In this document: positions 36,115 to 37,716 of the stretch, in pieces
How the letters are laid out: each line of letters opens with the position of its first letter
Position numbering within the stretch: position 1 is the first letter of the stretch
IMG/VR virus record: IMGVR_UViG_3300009285_007418
Span: 1 to 37,716 of that record
DNA: 37,716 nucleotides
Source: a virus
Reading direction: 5' to 3' (one strand)
Program-made: the position numbers and the translations under genes
Notes under the pieces: model-generated
Seen by the model: the letters and a program-made list of their open reading frames with translations, nothing else
Told to the model about the DNA's origin: nothing
Databases searched by the model: none

Positions 36115-37280
36115 TTGACTTAGCACAAATAATAAAAGAACGGATTACAATTACTGAAATGGCAGAGCGGTGCGGCTGCACGGTTCAGCGTAATGGCTTT
36201 GTGCTTTCACCGTATCACGAGGAGCGCACTGCAAGCTGCAAGCTTTATACTGATAATAATTCTTTTTTTGATTTTAGTTCTAACCAGGGCGGCAGTGTAA
36301 TTGATTTCTGGATGGCTTTATACAATGTGGAGTTTAAGCAGGCGGTGAAAAAGATTGCGGAAGTGTGGGGTTTGGCTGGTGACACACTTCGACAGGCTCA
36401 GTGTGACAGACCGATTCCTGCTAAACCTATCCGGACCAAAGAGGAAAATATTTTTGAGTGTATGAACGATGCTGAGCGTGAAGTTTATGAGGAGCGTGCT
36501 GCATTGGCAGATGAGAAGCAGGCGTTTAAGGAGGTAAGGCTTTTAAGATTGGAACAGAACAAAAAAGTTTTTAATGATTTATTTGAATATTGTATTACCA
36601 GGGGTTTTACAAAAGAGTGTTATGATTATCTGCTCAGCAATCGGCATCTGTCGCTAAAGGCAATAAGCAATTTTAAGATATTCCAGATAAGAAATTATTA
36701 TGAAGTGCAGAACCATCTGAAGAAAAATTTTAGTATGCGATGCCTCCAAAGTGCCGGGCTCTTTAACCGAAAAGAGGGTGAGGGCGAAGAGTCCGGTAAC
36801 TTAATTTTCTTTAAACACACACTTATTATTCCATACATCTTTAACGATGAAATTGTTTACCTGCGCGGGCGTTATTTCTTTGAGGGTAGTTCAAGTGTAA
36901 GTTTAAGTGGGAGTAAATACTTAGGCTTGCGTAACGATGCGCTTAACGTGAACACTCCAAAAAGATTTTTTAACCGCGATGTAATGCGCACGATGTTGAG
37001 TGGTGAAAGGCTTTATATTGTTGAAGGTGAGTTCGACGCAATGGTAATGACTGACCACGGTTATAATGCAATCGGTATCCCGGGCATAGGCAATTCACCG
37101 CCTGCAGAGAAGTTTCATCTGCTGAAGAACTTTAAGGTGATTGCTGTGCCGGATAGCGATGAAGCGGGCAGTAAGCTTACTGACCATTTACAGAAAATTT
37201 TTAACGACAGCGGGATGGAGTTGTTTGTAAAGAAGATCCCTGCGAAGGATGTAACGGAAATGGCGGGGGTAGCGTTATGA
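36111..37280 (+). CDS. DnaG-like primase (CHC2-like plus Toprim)
   Basis: The 389-residue protein should make RNA primers for phage DNA replication. Residues 20-68 correspond to a CHC2 zinc-binding domain (LSPYHEERTASCKL, GGSVIDFWMA), but most zinc ligands are replaced and only His36 is clear. The Toprim part is intact: LYIVEGEFDAM with Glu305 and Asp309, and VPDSDEAGS with Asp348 and Asp350. No helicase domain is attached. The linker at residues 91-100 (DTLRQAQCDR) is encoded by a dispersed-repeat word (see findings). The stop overlaps the next start. Confidence 0.85.
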   Translation: MIDLAQIIKERITITEMAERCGCTVQRNGFVLSPYHEERTASCKLYTDNNSFFDFSSNQGGSVIDFWMALYNVEFKQAVKKIAEVWGLAGDTLRQAQCDRPIPAKPIRTKEENIFECMNDAEREVYEERAALADEKQAFKEVRLLRLEQNKKVFNDLFEYCITRGFTKECYDYLLSNRHLSLKAISNFKIFQIRNYYEVQNHLKKNFSMRCLQSAGLFNRKEGEGEESGNLIFFKHTLIIPYIFNDEIVYLRGRYFFEGSSSVSLSGSKYLGLRNDALNVNTPKRFFNRDVMRTMLSGERLYIVEGEFDAMVMTDHGYNAIGIPGIGNSPPAEKFHLLKNFKVIAVPDSDEAGSKLTDHLQKIFNDSGMELFVKKIPAKDVTEMAGVAL

Positions 37281-37716
37281 ATGAAAGACCGATAATATTT
37301 TCTATTGAAATGGTAAAGGCAATTCTGGATAGAAGGAAAACTCAGACGAGGAGAATTGTGAAACCGCAGCCGGAAGATTTTGAACCTGGTGAGGGAAGAT
37401 GGAAATCACCAATTAAATGTGAATACTACAATCCAATAATGGTTGATAGATACGGAGAAGAATATCCCGGTAAAGAGGTCTTTGGTTTTGCTGATGAGAG
37501 AGAGGGCTGGGTTTGTCCTTATGGAGCACCGGGCGACAGGCTTTGGGTGCGAGAGAGCTATGCAGAGTTAGATAAAAATGTTTTTTGTTATAAAGCTGAT
37601 TTCAAGGAAGAAGATCAGCATCCCAAATGGAAACCACCAATCTTTATGCCTCGAATTGCTGCAGCTATCTTACTTGAAATAACAAACTTAAGAGTTGAAT
37701 GGCTGCAGGATATTAC
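37277..37716 (+). CDS. ASCH-like conserved phage protein (3' truncated by window)
   Basis: The frame starts with an ATGA overlap to the primase and remains open to the right edge. Motifs are RPIIFSIEMVKAILDRRKTQTRR (in parts), GAPGDRLWVRESYAE, WKPPIFMPRIAA and NLRVEWLQDI. These are diagnostic of a widespread phage family with an ASCH-like RNA- or base-binding fold. Its proposed roles include RNA or modified-nucleotide handling, which is uncertain. About 146 codons are visible. Confidence 0.85.
   Translation, partial: MNERPIIFSIEMVKAILDRRKTQTRRIVKPQPEDFEPGEGRWKSPIKCEYYNPIMVDRYGEEYPGKEVFGFADEREGWVCPYGAPGDRLWVRESYAELDKNVFCYKADFKEEDQHPKWKPPIFMPRIAAAILLEITNLRVEWLQDI

Overview
The window is a nearly complete, tightly packed genome of a temperate, tailed, lambda-like siphovirus. 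It has a GpA-type terminase, lambda-type portal, HK97-fold capsid, gpZ/FII-like connectors, a tail tube, a frameshifted tail chaperone and a short tape measure. The host is probably in the Bacteroidota/Chlorobiota/Ignavibacteriota group. The reasons are the AT-rich sequence, many signal peptides ending in Ala with Gln next (the 'Q-rule' described for Bacteroidetes signal peptidase I substrates), and dispersed palindromic 'words' of a kind I associate with genomes of this group. Exact taxonomy cannot be fixed from the window alone.

Layout. 0.07-12.7 kb, plus strand: packaging and head genes (terS, terL, small zinc-finger and accessory genes, gpZ-like, gpW-like, a signal-peptide protein, portal, a protease-capsid fusion with an internal start, FII-like and tail-terminator-like genes), then the tail tube. 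12.7-18.7 kb: small genes, the tail assembly chaperone with a T-run slippery site, the tape measure and two tail-tip proteins. 18.7-27.2 kb: eight consecutive genes whose products all begin with a Sec-type signal peptide. At least three carry motifs familiar from phage tail fibres, one is LamG-like and one is a parallel beta-helix (tailspike-like). 27.2-30.0 kb: small membrane proteins, holin candidate, overlapping spanin-like pair and an N-acetylmuramidase endolysin. 30.0-30.4 kb: strong terminator and a probable attP with paired repeats. 30.4-32.0 kb, minus strand: a lysogeny operon (repressor, 59-residue membrane protein, tyrosine integrase) with overlapping stops and starts. 32.0-37.7 kb, plus strand: early genes from a consensus sigma70 promoter, with many tiny membrane or DNA-binding-like proteins, a 50-residue very acidic protein, a conserved phage protein, a DnaG-like primase and a truncated ASCH-like gene.

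How it fits together. The divergent repressor/early region is the lysis-lysogeny switch. The early genes lead to replication (primase). The late block builds head, tail and adhesion devices and ends in lysis. The probable attP lies between the lysis genes and integrase, so the window shows the joined (circular or virion-like) gene order rather than an integrated prophage cut at att.

The most unusual feature is the block of tail-fibre-like genes that all carry signal peptides, several of them encoded by palindromic dispersed-repeat DNA. Other points worth checking are a tape-measure C-terminal motif duplicated in a 77-residue protein, altered ATPase motifs in the terminase, altered catalytic residues in the integrase, and a small family of CCCGTGA-ended palindromic elements in front of late genes.
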